From the NCBI GenBank assembly GCA_902513515.1, contig CABXNE010000007.1, positions 1 through 49,326 on the forward strand: 49,326 bases of DNA, in the 5' to 3' direction. This stretch comes from an uncultured SAR86 cluster bacterium. Lineage in GTDB: Bacteria; Pseudomonadota; Gammaproteobacteria; Magnimaribacterales; D2472. Made by a program: the position numbers and the translations under genes. Every line of letters begins with the position of its first letter. Position 1 is the stretch's first letter. The notes beneath the pieces were generated by a model. That model worked only from the letters and a program-made list of their open reading frames with translations, was not told the DNA's origin and searched no databases. This document shows positions 34,246 through 42,954 of this stretch, in pieces.

Positions 34246-35037
34246 TTATTTCCAATTAGGTTTTCTTTTTTCTAAAAATGCAGCAATACCTTCTTTAGCA
34301 TCTTCTCCTTCAAAACATTTAGCAATTTGTTTTTGCAGATAGGGGAGAGCCTCATCAAACTCTAACGCATCTTGTTTTTCATATGCCTCTAAACCAAATT
34401 GCATGGTTCCTGGAGCAAGACTAGCAAGCTCTTCAGCTAACTCGCTGACTCTCTTGTCAAGTTGATTGGCTCGCACAGATTCATTGATCAGCCCCCATGT
34501 CTCAGCTTTATTGGCATCAATAGGCTGACCTCGCATGATAAAATCAAGTCCGGCTCTTTTAGGCATCACTCTGAACAATCCAGCCATGACCATAAAAGGC
34601 CACAAGCCTCTGTGTATCTCAGGCGCAGAAAACTTTGCAGTATCTACCGCTATGGCATGCGTTGCATTGGTTAAAATCAATAAGGCCCCAGCCAAGACAG
34701 AGCCTTGAATTTTGCATACTACTGGTTTGTGAAGTCTTCTTAGTGAAAAGCTGATGTCATCCGCTCCCTCTATTTTTGGGACATTAGAATCTTCTTTAGC
34801 AAGTCTCAGATCAGCTCCAGCACAAAAAATGTCTCCCTCTGCATCGATTACAACAACTCTTATTTCTCTTTCTTGTTTAGCGTAAGCCAAAGCATAATTT
34901 AGCTCATTCATCATCACATTATTTAATGCGTTTTTTCTCTCAGGTCGATTTAATGTAATAGTTAAAACATTATTTTTAATATTTATTTTAGTTGCTTGAA
35001 AATTCAAACCCTCTAAAGATAGTTTTTCTATGCTCAT
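34246..35037 (-). CDS. Enoyl-CoA hydratase/isomerase family protein
   Basis: A 263-residue crotonase-fold protein. ITLNRPERKNALNNVM, the oxyanion-hole segment EGDIFCAGADLRLA and the second hole-forming GSVLAGALLILTNATHAIA match the family. The usual catalytic glutamates are not obvious in the second loop, where the sequence reads APEIHRGLWPF. In atu operons a family member hydrates isohexenylglutaconyl-CoA (AtuE); in leucine catabolism it hydrates 3-methylglutaconyl-CoA (LiuC). It overlaps the atuA-like gene by 4 bp (ATGA) and is followed 13 bp later by acyl-CoA dehydrogenase genes, so it is part of the same transcript. Confidence 0.85.
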   Translation of the reverse strand: MSIEKLSLEGLNFQATKINIKNNVLTITLNRPERKNALNNVMMNELNYALAYAKQEREIRVVVIDAEGDIFCAGADLRLAKEDSNVPKIEGADDISFSLRRLHKPVVCKIQGSVLAGALLILTNATHAIAVDTAKFSAPEIHRGLWPFMVMAGLFRVMPKRAGLDFIMRGQPIDANKAETWGLINESVRANQLDKRVSELAEELASLAPGTMQFGLEAYEKQDALEFDEALPYLQKQIAKCFEGEDAKEGIAAFLEKRKPNWK

Positions 35038-36809
35038 ATGTTTTCCTCAAATAAAGATTTAGGGATATTTGCACACTTAGCTCTTAAGTATTCCCCGAGA
35101 GATTTAGCTTGACCATCTTTCCTAGTATTAGAAGAAACCCCATCTTCTAATATGCCATGTATATAAAAATTTAGAGAAAGTATGTTTGGAAGCTCATACC
35201 TATCTATTTCAAATTCACTTATGTCAGGCATTAATTCTTTGATCTTCTCGACAGTCAGATAATTATTTAAAAAAGAGAATGCATTTTCACTTTTTGCCCA
35301 TACACCGATATTCGCACAACCACCTTTATCTCCAGACCTAGCCCCAAAAAGCTCTCCTAGAGGTTTGTTGAGAGTTTCTCCTGATGGAGGAGGAGGTATT
35401 TCAACTGGTTGTTTTTGATAATAGGTTTCTTCTAAATCCAGTTGATTAGTTGGCATTACATTAATTTCTTTGCCATCAATGTGAACCATTTCCTTGATAT
35501 GTTTGCTGTCTATTAAAGCAGGCCAGTAGACTAAGACAGGTCCTCCAGATCGAACTCCACCACCTGTAAAAAATCCCGGATAATTTGCTAATGCCAGCTC
35601 TATCATTTTTGCTGTAAACATTCTGCCAACTAAATCCGGATCTTTTGATTTGACTGAAATTCTGAGAGAGGCCATTGCTTCCTCGTTAGAATTTGGATCT
35701 TTTTTGTCAGTTCTATCTAATAAAATTGAAACCTCATCAAACTGATCTTTACCTCCAACAGAGTTAAATAGCGCATCAGTAATAATTTGAGCTTTTTCTT
35801 CAATCTCTATACCGGTAAGAATAAATTCCATACCATTTCTATATCCACCAGCAAGATTAATACATACTTTATGAGTGTCGGTTGGTGAGCTTCCTCTACA
35901 ACCTGATACATAAACCCTGTCTTTGGAAATTTCCTCAATATTCAGGGTATCAAAATGAGCTATGACGTCTGGGTTTAAGTATGCAGGAGAACTAATTTCA
36001 TATAAAAGCTGTGCAGTTACAGTTCCAGTAGATACCAAGCCTCCAGTGCCTGGATGTTTTGTAATATAAAAACTTCCATCGTTTTTGATTTCAGCTATTG
36101 GGTAGCCCACGTTATCAAAGCTTGTTACCTCTTTAAAAAAAGAATAGTTACCACCGGTTGCCTGGCAACCACACTCAATAATATGACCTGCTGCTAATGC
36201 GCCAGCTAATGCATCATAATCATTTCTCTTCCAATTAAATTTCCATGCTGCTGGACCAATTACCACTGCAGCATCCGTCACTCTTGGACATACGACAATA
36301 TCAGCGCCTTCATCTAATGCCTCTTTAATTCCCCATGCTCCAAGATAAGCATTTGCTGTAAGCGTTTGGCATCCTGATTTATCAATAGGTATATTTTTAT
36401 CAATGTTAAGGAATGATTCCCCTTCATCTTTTAGGGAGTCCATTCTTGGCATTAAATCATCACCGGTTATGTAAGCCACTTTGAGGGATATATTTAGCTC
36501 TTCTAAGATTTTTTCTATTTCATTGGCCATAGAAGAGGGGTTCAAGCCACCCGCATTTGTGACAATTTTAATATTTTGCTCCTTGCAAGTCTTGGCTACT
36601 GCTTTCACTTGTTTTAGAAAAGTGCCAACGTATCCCTTATCATCTCCGCGCTGCATCTTTTGATTAAAGAGAATTGTCATGGTAAGTTCTGCTAAGTAGT
36701 CCCCTGTTAGAACATCTATAGGCCCACCATCAACCATATCTTGAGCAGCAGACAATTTATCTCCATAGTAACCACTACAATTTGCGATTCTGATGATTTC
36801 TTCGCTCAA
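35034..36809 (-). CDS. atuA: Acyclic terpene utilization AtuA-like protein
   Basis: A 591-residue protein of the AtuA/DUF1446 family. The N-terminus RIANCSGYYGDKLSAAQDM and the DVLTGDYLAELTM region are diagnostic. A C-terminal AtuA-like ferredoxin-fold domain begins near KPLGELFGARSGDKGGCANIG; some bacteria carry the two parts as separate proteins. AtuA is needed for citronellol/geraniol growth in Pseudomonas, but its catalytic role is unresolved. Here it is coupled by 4-bp overlaps to the TetR gene upstream and the enoyl-CoA hydratase downstream. The family also occurs in other carboxylase clusters, so the substrate need not be a terpene. Confidence 0.9.
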   Translation of the reverse strand: MSEEIIRIANCSGYYGDKLSAAQDMVDGGPIDVLTGDYLAELTMTILFNQKMQRGDDKGYVGTFLKQVKAVAKTCKEQNIKIVTNAGGLNPSSMANEIEKILEELNISLKVAYITGDDLMPRMDSLKDEGESFLNIDKNIPIDKSGCQTLTANAYLGAWGIKEALDEGADIVVCPRVTDAAVVIGPAAWKFNWKRNDYDALAGALAAGHIIECGCQATGGNYSFFKEVTSFDNVGYPIAEIKNDGSFYITKHPGTGGLVSTGTVTAQLLYEISSPAYLNPDVIAHFDTLNIEEISKDRVYVSGCRGSSPTDTHKVCINLAGGYRNGMEFILTGIEIEEKAQIITDALFNSVGGKDQFDEVSILLDRTDKKDPNSNEEAMASLRISVKSKDPDLVGRMFTAKMIELALANYPGFFTGGGVRSGGPVLVYWPALIDSKHIKEMVHIDGKEINVMPTNQLDLEETYYQKQPVEIPPPPSGETLNKPLGELFGARSGDKGGCANIGVWAKSENAFSFLNNYLTVEKIKELMPDISEFEIDRYELPNILSLNFYIHGILEDGVSSNTRKDGQAKSLGEYLRAKCANIPKSLFEENI

Positions 36810-37408
36810 GATTTCTCCATTTTGATGCCATCAATGATGATTTCTGTTAAAAAATTACTTGTTTCTTCAGGTGTTTGTTTCAAATCCTTTAAATGTTTCT
36901 TAGATAGAAAATATCTACCAAGGCCTCCTAAGAGCAGAGCCGTTGCTTGAGTATCAATGTCTCTGATTTCTTTATTAGTTCTGGCTTCGTCTAGAAGGTT
37001 TTTAATTACAGTAGTTATATATTGCTCATGATAATCCACCATTTGTTTAGATGAATTTAAGTTGTTAAGAGGCTGGGTGAATCTTTCAAGTCTCGGCCCA
37101 ACCGCTTGGTTAGCAACAGCTAAAAAACTTTCTAATTTTCTAATTGGAGATGGCTGAGCATTCATTGCATCCATCGCAATCTTACCGTGCTTTTTTAAAA
37201 CTCTATCAACGGTTGTGACTATTAATTCTTCTTTACTTGGTGCAATTTCATATAAAGTTCTTAAAGAAATTTTTAATTGCTTTGCAAGATCAGACATTGT
37301 TGAAAAGGACAGTCCTTGATCAAGCATGCTTTCAAGCTCATCCATCACCTCAAGATGCCTCTTTCCAAGTTGCAGTGAATTTTTTGAAAGGGCCGCTTGA
37401 GATTTCAT
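36806..37408 (-). CDS. TetR-family regulator of the atu-like operon
   Basis: A 200-residue TetR-type regulator. The N-terminal helix-turn-helix is visible in LSFSTMSDLAKQLKISLRTLYEIAPSK (split over residues ~35-60), and the C-terminal ligand-binding domain is all helical. I place the start at the ATG at 37406-37408, 1 bp after the carboxylase stop, instead of a longer in-frame opening at 37459 that runs into the carboxylase coding region. Its place inside the operon, between the carboxylase and atuA genes and overlapping atuA by 4 bp, suggests local autoregulation by an acyl-CoA or free acid. Its operator cannot be named, but the AT-rich region at 40985-41060 is a candidate. Confidence 0.85.
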   Translation of the reverse strand: MKSQAALSKNSLQLGKRHLEVMDELESMLDQGLSFSTMSDLAKQLKISLRTLYEIAPSKEELIVTTVDRVLKKHGKIAMDAMNAQPSPIRKLESFLAVANQAVGPRLERFTQPLNNLNSSKQMVDYHEQYITTVIKNLLDEARTNKEIRDIDTQATALLLGGLGRYFLSKKHLKDLKQTPEETSNFLTEIIIDGIKMEKS

Positions 37409-37409
37409 A

Positions 37410-39329
37410 CTATTTCTGTAGCACCAGAAGAGTGGCACCATTATTGACTTGATCATCAAGTCGAACCATTACCTTTGCTATCTTACCGGTCTCAGTTGCT
37501 TTAATTGAATGCTCCATTTTCATTGCTTCAATAATTACTAAAGTATCACCAGCTTTTACTTTACTGCCTTTTTTAACCTTCACATCTATAACTTTTCCAG
37601 GCATTGGAGCTACCAAGCCCCCCTCAGGGACATCATTGCCTGGATCTATGAACCTAGGAAGCACAGATGCATCAACGTCTCCAAACGGCATGTTTATTAA
37701 AATCATGCTGTCTGCCTCAGTCACGTGAGCATAAAATCTGTGAGAATCTATTTCTATATCAATACCAGAACTGTCGCAATGGTGAATTTCGCAAATGGAG
37801 CCCATAACAGTATATAAATTATCTTTATTTAACTTGTACTTTATTTCGATCTCATTTTGCATAAAGAGCAACTTAACTCTTTGAAGTGGCATTCTTCCAT
37901 TGGTCCAATTTGCAGGCATAAAATCTGTAACAGGATCAGAGACTCTATTTTGTTGTGCTAGCCATAAAGCAATTGCTGTTGATGCTTGATGAAGTTCATT
38001 TGCAGAAAGATTCTTTTTAGTTTCCAAAGCTTCACGTTCAATAAAATCTGTTGTTGTATTTCCGTTTAAAAAACTTTCATTTCTTAAGCAAGAAATTAAA
38101 AATTGACGATTTGTTACCACGCCTCCCATGTGAGCCTTTTCAAGTCCGCGTGCTAGTTTATTGGCAGCATCAATTCTATTGGGTGCCCAAGAAATAACTT
38201 TAGATAACATGGGATCAAAATCTGTGCCAATGACGCTGCCTTCTTCTACACCTGAATCCCATCTCACGTCTGAAGCGAGACTGGTGTCATATGTATGCAA
38301 GGTTCCTATTTCAGGTAGAAAGTTATTTCCAGGATCTTCAGCATATAATCTTGCTTCAATTGCATGTCCATGCCAATCAATATCATCTTGAGAAAATTCA
38401 AGCTCATCCCCTCTAGCTATCTTGATTTGCTCAGCAACTAAATCTATTCCTGTAACTTCTTCTGTGACTGGATGCTCAACTTGCAGTCTAGTGTTAACTT
38501 CTAAAAACCAAAATTCATCTGTTTTATCATCAAATAAAAATTCAACAGTTCCTGCAGAGCAGTATTTAATTTTTTTAGCTAATTTAACTGCAGCCTGACC
38601 TATCTCTTCTCGTAAAAATGGATCAATTCTTGGGGAAGGGGACTCCTCAATAATTTTTTGGTGTCGTCTCTGTATAGAGCATTCACGTTCCCCTAAATGA
38701 ACAACATTACCGTGTTCATCACCCAAGATTTGTATCTCAATATGACGTGATTTCTCTACATATCTTTCTATAAAAATTCTGTCATCACCAAAACCTGAGA
38801 GAGCCTCTCTTTTTGAGCTTACGATAGAATCTTTTAATTCACTTTCTTTTTTAACAATTCGCATTCCTTTGCCGCCACCTCCAGCAGCAGCTTTAATTAA
38901 AATTGGGTACCCAATGCTTTTTACATCTTTAGTATTTGAAGTCATTGGCAAAGTAGGAACACCAGATTTTTCTGCTAGTTCTTTAGCTTTTAATTTATCT
39001 CCCATGACTTTAATTACATGAGGAGATGGGCCAATCCAAATTAATTTATTACTTTTAACTTTTCTTGCAAAGGCAGCATTTTCAGATAAAAATCCATATC
39101 CTGGATGGATTGCTTCTGCTCCAGATTTTTTAGCTGCATCAATGATGGCAGAGCCATCCATGTAGCCAGAAGTTAACTTGATGGCTTCATCAGCCATCTT
39201 TACAAATGGAGCATCTTTATCAGCATCAACAAATACAGCTATACATTTAATACCCATAAATTGAGCGGTTTGCATGATTCGACAGGCAATCTCTCCACGA
39301 TTAGCAACAAGAATTGAATTAAATCTCAT
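37410..39329 (-). CDS. Acyl-CoA carboxylase alpha subunit (biotin carboxylase + BCCP)
   Basis: A 639-residue biotin-dependent subunit. The ATP-grasp biotin carboxylase domain occupies about residues 1-450 (ILVANRGEIACRIMQTA, GAEAIHPGYGFLSENA, AAGGGGKGMRIV, ERECSIQRRHQKIIEE). A linker follows, and a C-terminal BCCP domain carries the biotinylated lysine in EAMKMEHS. Size and order match MccA/LiuD and AtuF (geranyl-CoA carboxylase). It fixes CO2 on biotin for the adjacent carboxyltransferase, which overlaps it by 4 bp. The AtuA gene in the operon and the absence of an HMG-CoA lyase gene favour geranyl-CoA or another branched enoyl-CoA over leucine-derived methylcrotonyl-CoA, but a leucine role is not excluded. 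Confidence 0.93.
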   Translation of the reverse strand: MRFNSILVANRGEIACRIMQTAQFMGIKCIAVFVDADKDAPFVKMADEAIKLTSGYMDGSAIIDAAKKSGAEAIHPGYGFLSENAAFARKVKSNKLIWIGPSPHVIKVMGDKLKAKELAEKSGVPTLPMTSNTKDVKSIGYPILIKAAAGGGGKGMRIVKKESELKDSIVSSKREALSGFGDDRIFIERYVEKSRHIEIQILGDEHGNVVHLGERECSIQRRHQKIIEESPSPRIDPFLREEIGQAAVKLAKKIKYCSAGTVEFLFDDKTDEFWFLEVNTRLQVEHPVTEEVTGIDLVAEQIKIARGDELEFSQDDIDWHGHAIEARLYAEDPGNNFLPEIGTLHTYDTSLASDVRWDSGVEEGSVIGTDFDPMLSKVISWAPNRIDAANKLARGLEKAHMGGVVTNRQFLISCLRNESFLNGNTTTDFIEREALETKKNLSANELHQASTAIALWLAQQNRVSDPVTDFMPANWTNGRMPLQRVKLLFMQNEIEIKYKLNKDNLYTVMGSICEIHHCDSSGIDIEIDSHRFYAHVTEADSMILINMPFGDVDASVLPRFIDPGNDVPEGGLVAPMPGKVIDVKVKKGSKVKAGDTLVIIEAMKMEHSIKATETGKIAKVMVRLDDQVNNGATLLVLQK

Positions 39330-40984
39330 AATCTAAATACCCCATATTCTTTAGTGCCGTCAATTGAAGAGTTAGAAACTATAGATAGGCAAAATCCAAT
39401 GACGCTTCTAGTGTCTCTTGGATCAATGATGCCATCATCTGTAACCATGCTGCTTGCAACAAGCCCCTCTGACATCTGCTCTGACATTTGCTCAACTGTC
39501 TCTACGATTTGAGCATCAAGCTTTTCATCAAATTTTTCACCTTTTCTTGCAGCCTGACCTCTTCGAACAATGGACATTACTCCAGCAATCTGTTTCGAAC
39601 CCATAACAGCAATTTTTGCTGTTGGCCAAAGGAAGGTGAATCTGTTGTTATATGCTCTCCCTGACATAGCGTATGTACCTGCGCCAAATGATGCTCCAAT
39701 AATAATTGTGATATGAGGTACGTTAGAGTTAGACACTGCATTAATAAGCTGAGAGCCTTTTTTAATAATAGCCTGTCTCTCGAAATCCTTTCCTACCAAA
39801 AACCCTGTGACATTTTGAAGAAAAATTAATGGTATGTTTCGTTTATTGCATAGCTGGATAAAGGTTGCGGCTTTTTCAGCACTTTCGGGGTAGATGGGGC
39901 CATTATTTCCTAATATACCTGCAGGATATCCATGAAGCATTGACCATCCGCAAATCATAGTCTTTCCATAAAGCGGCTTGAACTCCTCAAACCTTGAGCC
40001 ATCAACAATGCGACCAATTACTTCTCTAATATCAAGCGGGCTCTTAAGCTCTTCATCTATAAGACCTAATAATTCATCTTGAGATAAAGTTGGGCTATCA
40101 GCCTCAGGAAGGGGAGAAGGACCCTCCTTAACCCAATGCAAATGTGAGACTACATTCCTGCATAACCTTAAGGCATCCATTTCATCCTCAGCCAAGTAAT
40201 CTGACAGGCCTGAAATTTCGGAATGCATTTTTGCACCACCCAAGGTCTCATCATCTGACACTTCTCCAGTTGCCATTTTAACAAGAGGAGGCCCTGCAAG
40301 AAAAACCTTAGCTTGATCCTTAATAAAGATATTATAATCTGACATACCCGGTTGATAAGCGCCACCTGCAGTTGATGACCCGAATACAATTGATATGACT
40401 GGTATGCGCATCTTAGAAAGCTCTGTTAGATCGTAAAAATATCTTCCTGTCGCAGCGAAATGGGTATGACCTATAGTTGGTGCGATTGGTGGTTGATCTC
40501 CTTTTTTTCCTGTACCCATTCGAAGATCTCCACCTGCAGATTCAACAAAATTAATGTAGGGCAGTCGATTATCTCGAGAAATTTCCATTGCTCTGTTCCA
40601 TTTTTCTCCAACATAAACTGTCATGGCACCAGCAAGAACTGAAGGGTCATTAGCAAAGATTACACACTCAGTACCAGCAACAATTCCAATCCCAGCAACA
40701 CATCCGCCACCCACAGTAAAATCTGTTCCATAAGCAGCAAATGGAGCAATTTCAAGGAAGGGGGTATCAGGATCTAGTAAATTAAAGACTCTTTCCCTTA
40801 CAGGCATTTTGCCTCGTTTTGCTAATCGTTCGTGATGATAAGCTCCACCTCCTAATTCAGCTTTGTCTAAAAGCTCATCAAGAAAGTTTATTTTCTTTAA
40901 CATCACATTTTTGTTATGAATAAATTCATCAGAATTGATATCAATATTTGTTTTTATTTCGGGAGCTATATTTTTTCTGAGCAT
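39326..40984 (-). CDS. Acyl-CoA carboxyltransferase beta subunit (MccB/AtuC-like)
   Basis: A 552-residue carboxyltransferase that moves CO2 from carboxybiotin to an enoyl-CoA. It contains the YHHERLAKRGKMPVRERV opening, VESAGGDLRMG, the oxyanion/CoA-binding FGSSTAGGAYQPGMSD and the second-domain NVTGFLVGKDFERQ with GASFGAGTYAMSGRAY. This is the family pattern of methylcrotonyl-CoA and geranyl-CoA carboxylase beta subunits (LiuB/AtuC). It is the first gene of the seven-gene operon on the minus strand, with an AT-rich promoter region shared with the divergent GST gene. The discriminating active-site residue between MCC and GCC cannot be placed without an alignment. Confidence 0.93.
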   Translation of the reverse strand: MLRKNIAPEIKTNIDINSDEFIHNKNVMLKKINFLDELLDKAELGGGAYHHERLAKRGKMPVRERVFNLLDPDTPFLEIAPFAAYGTDFTVGGGCVAGIGIVAGTECVIFANDPSVLAGAMTVYVGEKWNRAMEISRDNRLPYINFVESAGGDLRMGTGKKGDQPPIAPTIGHTHFAATGRYFYDLTELSKMRIPVISIVFGSSTAGGAYQPGMSDYNIFIKDQAKVFLAGPPLVKMATGEVSDDETLGGAKMHSEISGLSDYLAEDEMDALRLCRNVVSHLHWVKEGPSPLPEADSPTLSQDELLGLIDEELKSPLDIREVIGRIVDGSRFEEFKPLYGKTMICGWSMLHGYPAGILGNNGPIYPESAEKAATFIQLCNKRNIPLIFLQNVTGFLVGKDFERQAIIKKGSQLINAVSNSNVPHITIIIGASFGAGTYAMSGRAYNNRFTFLWPTAKIAVMGSKQIAGVMSIVRRGQAARKGEKFDEKLDAQIVETVEQMSEQMSEGLVASSMVTDDGIIDPRDTRSVIGFCLSIVSNSSIDGTKEYGVFRL

Positions 40985-41071
40985 TTCTATTTAATAAAAT
41001 TGAGTGGTAATATAATATACAAATAATTACCATTTTGAAATTAATTTTAAAAAAATGGTACTTTTCTTTAT

Positions 41072-41076
41072 AAGGA
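41072..41076 (+). promoter_or_regulatory. Ribosome binding site of GST-like gene
   Basis: AAGGA 8 nt before the ATG at 41085 favours that start over the ATG at 41055, which lies in AT-rich upstream DNA. Confidence 0.65.
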
Positions 41077-41084
41077 AAAAAATA

Positions 41085-41708
41085 ATGAGCATCAAAATTT
41101 ATAGCTGCAATGATTCAAGAGGTCTTAGACCTATGTGGACTGCAGAGGAGATGGGAGTGGGTTATGAATCTGAGATGATGCCCTTTCCGCCTAGGTTTTT
41201 ACATAAGGAATACATGGATGTAAATATTCTTGGCACCATTCCATATTTAATTGATGGTGAAGTAGAAATGACAGAATCAGTTGCCATGTGCCAATACCTA
41301 GTAGAAAAATATGGTCCTACTGACTTGAGAGTTAATAGTGATGAGGCTGATTATCATCATTATTTAAATTGGCTTGCTCACTCTGATGCTACTTTAACCT
41401 TCCCTCAAACAGTTGTTTTAAGATACACCTTCCAAGAGATAGGTGTTGCTGATGAGGCTGCAGAGGGATACAGAAGATGGTTTGTAGCTAGATTAAAGCT
41501 GCTAGAGCAATCTTTGGAATCAAGAGAATATTTGTGCTCAGAGAGATTTACTATTGCAGATATATGCGTTAGCTATGCAATTTATTTAGCTAAGACCCTT
41601 CAAATAGAGGAAGCATTTAAACCCAATATCAAGCGTTGGACCGATATGCTTTTTGAAAGAGATGGATTTAAAAGAGCCGTATCTCAAAGATATTCTGCTC
41701 CTGAGTAA
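41085..41708 (+). CDS. Glutathione S-transferase-like protein
   Basis: A 207-residue cytosolic GST. The N-terminal thioredoxin-fold domain starts IKIYSCNDSRGLRPMWTAEE and has the cis-proline/GSH-binding GTIPYLIDGEVEMTESVAMC. The helical C-terminal domain ends with FTIADICVSYAIYLAKTLQI, the typical N-capping box. It probably conjugates or isomerises electrophiles, and its substrate is unknown. It diverges from the carboxylase operon, about 100 bp apart, and ends directly at the stop of a convergent nitronate-monooxygenase-like gene. Confidence 0.9.
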   Translation: MSIKIYSCNDSRGLRPMWTAEEMGVGYESEMMPFPPRFLHKEYMDVNILGTIPYLIDGEVEMTESVAMCQYLVEKYGPTDLRVNSDEADYHHYLNWLAHSDATLTFPQTVVLRYTFQEIGVADEAAEGYRRWFVARLKLLEQSLESREYLCSERFTIADICVSYAIYLAKTLQIEEAFKPNIKRWTDMLFERDGFKRAVSQRYSAPE

Positions 41709-42848
41709 TCAATCGCCTACAAAATTGGCCAGTCTTTCATATGCTTCAATGAAGTCTTCTTTAAAGTCTTGAACAACATCGCTTGCTGAGATTGTCTGAT
41801 TCATTAATCCGACGCCTTGACCCACCCAGTAAGTCGAAAGTTCTTTTGCGCCTTCATGCCCGCCTTCTGCTAATTTATTAACTTTTGCCAAAGCTGGTTC
41901 AGCCACCATAGGTTGCAAGGGTAAAGGTAGTGGCTCAGGAGCTCCATCTGCTTCCCAAGCCTTTGTCCATTCTGATACAAGTTGTCTTGAATGTTTTCCT
42001 GTTCTACTTCTTGATCTAGTTGTTTGACTTGAAGTTGCGGCCACCATTTTCTCTTTAATTACTGGCGGAACTTCAGATTCAGCAGTTGTTAACCATACAG
42101 AGCCACACCAAGCACCCGATGCTCCCATACTCATCGCAGCTGCCATTTGCCTTCCAGTTGCAATTCCACCAGCAGCCAAGATTGGAACATCACCATATGG
42201 TTGGATGGCCTCATGAACCTCTGGAATTAACACCATGGTTGAAACACTTCCACAATGACCGCCAGCTTCTGTGCCTGAAACAACCAAAATATCAACACCT
42301 GCTTTTACTTGATTTATGGCGTGTTGCGCTGTACCGAGAAGAGCAGCAACCTTTACATCATTCTCTTTTCCCATTTGAACCATCCAATCAGGTGGGACAC
42401 CTAAAGCATTTGCTATTATTTTTATAGGATGGCTAAATGCAACATCTAGTAAAGCTTTGGCACCATCTGCTTTAGTGTTTTCAGCCATATAAGTTGCTGC
42501 TGTTTTGATGGTTCGCAATTCGCCAGCTTCAATATCATGTTTCTCAAGAATATCTGCTCTAAAATCTGCATATTCTTGCGGGATCATAGAGGTTAATTTT
42601 TCAGCATCAAATTTTTTATCTTTATCAGCCATTTTATTTGGTATTAATACATCTACCCCATATGGGAGCCCATCAATATGATCGTCGATCCATTTAAGCT
42701 CTTCTTCTAACTGTTCAGGAGTCATTCCTACTGCTCCTAATACACCACATCCACCCGCCTTTGATACTGCTACCACCACATCTCTGCAATGGGTAAAAGC
42801 AACTAGAGGGAATTCAATATCAAGAAGTTCACATATTTTTGAGTTCAT
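41709..42848 (-). CDS. Nitronate monooxygenase-like (NPD family) flavoprotein
   Basis: A 379-residue FMN-dependent TIM-barrel protein of the 2-nitropropane dioxygenase/nitronate monooxygenase group. FPLVAFTHCRDVVVAVSKAG and GGCGVLGAVG open the barrel. VSGTEAGGHCGSVSTMVLIPE and ILAAGGIATGRQMAAAMSMGASGAW supply the FMN phosphate site. The H-C-G segment around the GGHCG motif suits the catalytic histidine. Marine bacteria often carry several such genes; nitroalkane oxidation is only one possibility, and class I enzymes or enoyl reductase-like functions (FabK) are alternatives. It ends one base after the GST stop on the opposite strand and diverges from the LLM oxidoreductase gene by 106 bp. Confidence 0.85.
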   Translation of the reverse strand: MNSKICELLDIEFPLVAFTHCRDVVVAVSKAGGCGVLGAVGMTPEQLEEELKWIDDHIDGLPYGVDVLIPNKMADKDKKFDAEKLTSMIPQEYADFRADILEKHDIEAGELRTIKTAATYMAENTKADGAKALLDVAFSHPIKIIANALGVPPDWMVQMGKENDVKVAALLGTAQHAINQVKAGVDILVVSGTEAGGHCGSVSTMVLIPEVHEAIQPYGDVPILAAGGIATGRQMAAAMSMGASGAWCGSVWLTTAESEVPPVIKEKMVAATSSQTTRSRSRTGKHSRQLVSEWTKAWEADGAPEPLPLPLQPMVAEPALAKVNKLAEGGHEGAKELSTYWVGQGVGLMNQTISASDVVQDFKEDFIEAYERLANFVGD

Positions 42849-42954
42849 TATTTTTTCCTAATTGGTAATAAATATATAGCTATATTACTACTTGGGATAC
42901 ACAAAATGGAATACATCTAGCATAATCATTCAAGCTAAAAAAACATAACTTAAT

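Noticed and set aside
37411-37459. Upstream extension of the TetR gene
   Set aside because: It reads through the end of the biotin carboxylase gene in another frame; the ATG at 37408 fits the one-base gap after the carboxylase stop.
42086-42427. 113-codon plus-strand frame inside the NPD-family gene
   Set aside because: Rich in His/Gln/Leu as expected for an antisense shadow; the opposite strand carries a complete conserved enzyme.
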